Source: Bradyrhizobium sp. 141 (GTDB lineage: Bacteria; Pseudomonadota; Alphaproteobacteria; Rhizobiales; Xanthobacteraceae). From it: a DNA stretch of 64,000 bases. Made by a program: the position numbers and the translations under genes. Position 1 is the first letter of the stretch, and each line of letters begins with the position of its first letter. Of this stretch, positions 61,844 to 64,000 are shown one piece after another. Below the pieces are notes generated by a model. The model saw nothing but the letters and a program-made list of their open reading frames with translations. It made no database searches and was not told the DNA's origin. The DNA lies in the NCBI RefSeq assembly GCF_023074055.1, contig NZ_JADPKR010000064.1, positions 62,001 to 126,000 on the forward strand, read 5' to 3'.

Positions 61844-63595
61844 CTACTGCCCCGCGGCCTCCGCGCCGCGCGTGCGCAGATCGGGCGCGCCGAGCGGCCC
61901 GTTCGGAGTCACGAGGATCGAATTGGCCGACGTCTGCCCCATCGGCTCGACGACGAGATGGCCCATTGCCTTCAGCTCGCCCAGAACGTCATTGGGAAAG
62001 CCGCTCTCGACACGCACTTCGTCCGGCAACCATTGATGATGCAGCCGCGGCGTCGCAACGGCGGCAGCGACGTCCATCTTGTAGTCGAGGACGTTCACGA
62101 TCACCTGCAGCACCGTCGAGATGATGCGGCTGCCGCCGGGCGAGCCCGTCACCAGCACCGGCTTGCCGTCCCTCAGCACGATGGTCGGTGACATCGACGA
62201 CAGCGGCCGCTTGCCCGGTCCGGGCAGATTGGCCTCGAAGCCGACCAGGCCATAGGCATTGGAAGCGCCGATCGCTGCGGTGAAGTCGTCGAGTTCGTTG
62301 TTGAGCAGCACGCCCGTGCCGTCGGCGACGAGGCCGACGCCATAACTGAAGTTCAGCGTATAGGTGTTGCTGACGGCGTTGCCGCGGCCGTCGACGACGG
62401 AGAAATGCGTGGTGTTGCTGCCCTCGCGCCGTGAGGGGACCGCCGAAGCCAGCTCCTTCGACGGCGTGGCACGATCGGCGGAGATACCCGCGCGCAGCTT
62501 GGCGGCGTAGTCCTTGGCCGTCAGCGTCTCGATCGGTGCGTTGACGAAGGCGGGATCGCCGAGATAGCGCGCGCGGTCCGCATAGGCGCGCTTCATGGCT
62601 TCGATCAAAAAATGCAGCGACGCCGGCGAACCCTGCTTCAAATCGGCGAGCTGAAAGCCTTCGAGAATGTTGAGGGTCTCCACCAGCACCACGCCACCGG
62701 ACGAGGGCAGCGGCATCGACACGATGTCGTAGCCGCGATAGGTGCCGCGCACCGGCGCGCGGATCACCGCCTGATAGGATTTCAGGTCGGCCGGCGTCAT
62801 GATGCCGCCGGCGTCAGCCACGGCCTTGGTGAGCTTTTCCGCGACCGGCCCCTCATAGAAGCCGCTTGGCCCCCGTGCAGCGACGGCTGACAGCGTTTCA
62901 GCGAGATCGCCCTGCACCAGCCTGTCGCCTTCACTGATCGGTGTGCCATCCGGCCGCGAGAAGATTTTGGCCGAGGATGGCCAGCGTGCCAGCCGACGGT
63001 GCCAGCCCGGCAGCGTGTCGGCCATGTCGTCGCTGACGATGAAGCCATCGCGGGCGAGCACAATCGCAGGCTCGAGCAATTGCGCCAGCGTGAACTGGCC
63101 CGAGCCGTATTTTTCCAATGCGAGAGCGAGACCTGCGACGGTGCCGGGCACGCCAATGCCAAGCGCGGAATCCCGTGATTTCGCTACGTCCGGCTTGCCA
63201 TCGGGTCCGAGGAATATTTGTGGCGTGGTCGCCGCTGGCGCCGTCTCGCGGTAATCAATCGTGATGTCTTCGTTGCGGTCGGCGGAATGGATCACCATAA
63301 AACCGCCGCCGCCGATATTGCCGGCCCGCGGATAGGTGACGGCCATCGCAAAGCCGGTCGCGACCGCGGCATCGACCGCATTGCCACCGCGCCGCAGGAT
63401 GTCGGCACCGATTTGCGCAGATATCTTCTCCTGCGCGACCACCATGCCGTGTTCGGCGGCGACAGCGCGCACGGTGTCGCGGGCGGGTGGGACATAGCCC
63501 CGCCGTGCATCCTGGGCCGTCGCGGGCACAAGGCCCAGCGCCAGCGTGGCAATGACGGTCAAAAATGTCCGCCGTGTCGAATATGAGGACATCAT
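61844..63595 (-). CDS. ggt: Gamma-glutamyltransferase
   Basis: Ggt hydrolyses glutathione and transfers gamma-glutamyl groups in the periplasm. The product is 583 residues from ATG 63595 with a signal peptide (MMSSYSTRRTFLTVIATLALGLVPATAQ), including a twin-arginine-like RR pair weakly placed. The self-cleavage threonine is in SNTTHFSVVDGRGNAVSNTYTLN (about residue 394), dividing large and small subunits. MALPSSGGV-like PLPSSGGVVLVETLN and TGSPGGSRIISTVLQVIVN are conserved substrate-site regions. A further upstream start is possible. Confidence 0.94.
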   Translation of the reverse strand: MMSSYSTRRTFLTVIATLALGLVPATAQDARRGYVPPARDTVRAVAAEHGMVVAQEKISAQIGADILRRGGNAVDAAVATGFAMAVTYPRAGNIGGGGFMVIHSADRNEDITIDYRETAPAATTPQIFLGPDGKPDVAKSRDSALGIGVPGTVAGLALALEKYGSGQFTLAQLLEPAIVLARDGFIVSDDMADTLPGWHRRLARWPSSAKIFSRPDGTPISEGDRLVQGDLAETLSAVAARGPSGFYEGPVAEKLTKAVADAGGIMTPADLKSYQAVIRAPVRGTYRGYDIVSMPLPSSGGVVLVETLNILEGFQLADLKQGSPASLHFLIEAMKRAYADRARYLGDPAFVNAPIETLTAKDYAAKLRAGISADRATPSKELASAVPSRREGSNTTHFSVVDGRGNAVSNTYTLNFSYGVGLVADGTGVLLNNELDDFTAAIGASNAYGLVGFEANLPGPGKRPLSSMSPTIVLRDGKPVLVTGSPGGSRIISTVLQVIVNVLDYKMDVAAAVATPRLHHQWLPDEVRVESGFPNDVLGELKAMGHLVVEPMGQTSANSILVTPNGPLGAPDLRTRGAEAAGQ

Positions 63596-63696
63596 CAAAA
63601 TTTCCGTCGTGCCGTCGGGCCAGTTCACACCCGTCACTGCAATGCTATACGGTTTGCCCCAAGAGAGGCAAAACTGTTCGTGATGAGGACCGCGTG

Positions 63697-64000
63697 ATGA
63701 CGACGATCGCCCCGGATGCGCGCTTGGCCGGCGTGCCGCGGACCTATCCGCCGCGCGCCGCCGTTGTCAGCTGGATCTTCTTCGATTGGGCCGCGCAGCC
63801 CTATTTCACGCTGATCACGACCTTCGTGTTCGCGCCCTATTTCGCCACCAACATCGCGCCGAATCCCGCGACCGGCCAATCACTGTGGGGATTTGCGATG
63901 GCGGCCGCGGGTCTCGCCATCGCGCTGTTGTCGCCGGTGCTCGGGGCCATCGCGGATGCGTCCGGCCGCAGGAAGCCCTGGATCGCAGGGTTCGGCACCT
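63697..64000 (+). CDS. UMF1-type MFS transporter, N-terminal part (partial)
   Basis: The first 101 codons are in the window and the frame continues past its end. The sequence reads VVSWIFFDWAAQPYFTLITTFVFAPYFATNIAP, then a second hydrophobic helix and the loop ADASGRRKPWIAG, the MFS signature between helices 2 and 3. The FDWA motif is typical of UMF1/Atg22-like transporters. Substrate unknown. It is divergent from ggt. Confidence 0.85.
   Translation, partial: MTTIAPDARLAGVPRTYPPRAAVVSWIFFDWAAQPYFTLITTFVFAPYFATNIAPNPATGQSLWGFAMAAAGLAIALLSPVLGAIADASGRRKPWIAGFGT

Overview
This window looks like a chromosomal segment of an alphaproteobacterium of the Nitrobacteraceae, most likely Bradyrhizobium or a close relative. 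The evidence is high GC content with GC-ending codons, a conserved gene order (hslV-hslU; dnaQ-coaE-maf-ppsR; hemJ-rho-mnmE-mnmG-rsmG-parA-parB; leuS-lptE-holA), two glnK-amtB operons, and several families of palindromic intergenic repeats that I associate with this group. The species cannot be named from the sequence alone.

Layout. 1-6.7 kb: the end of hslV, a GNAT acetyltransferase, a DUF2585 protein, hslU, a membrane protein of unknown function, an Smr-domain protein, MltA and a Tim44-like protein. 7-10.5 kb: secB facing a minus-strand run ppsR-maf-coaE-dnaQ. 10.5-10.96 kb: a gene-free, locally AT-rich gap at which transcription diverges, proposed here as the replication origin. 11-20 kb: hemJ, rho, mnmE, mnmG, rsmG, parA and parB on the plus strand. 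Six parS palindromes plus one degenerate copy lie between 14.6 and 17.3 kb, so the partition centre and its proteins sit next to the proposed origin. 20-24.4 kb: leuS-lptE-holA on the minus strand.

24.6-36.8 kb: two diguanylate cyclases, the PLP-homeostasis protein, a hydratase, an L,D-transpeptidase, an OmpR-family regulator followed by a cyclic-nucleotide-binding protein, then xth, a LolA-like protein, ftsK and an aminotransferase. 37-41.6 kb: a GFA protein and two glnK-amtB operons for ammonium sensing and uptake. 41.8-52 kb: a GYF-domain membrane protein, tesB, a UbiH-type hydroxylase, a Trm112-like protein, a TetR repressor divergent from a small membrane protein, a PepSY/cytochrome b pair, an MHYT-PAS-GGDEF-EAL protein, a Lon N-terminal-domain protein and a thioredoxin-TPR protein. 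52.3-53.5 kb: tRNA-Gly followed by a two-gene AbiEii-like module that looks acquired. 53.5-64 kb: an epimerase, a sorbosone-dehydrogenase/cytochrome c pair, a ketopantoate reductase, an HCCA isomerase, a MATE transporter, a DUF2239 protein with a strong operator-promoter, a glutathione S-transferase, gamma-glutamyltransferase and the start of an MFS transporter.

Most of the window is ordinary core chromosome. The parts most worth follow-up are the proposed oriC/parS domain, the two small operator-controlled units (46.0 kb and 60.8 kb), the AbiEii-like pair beside tRNA-Gly, and the apparent ATT start of mltA.
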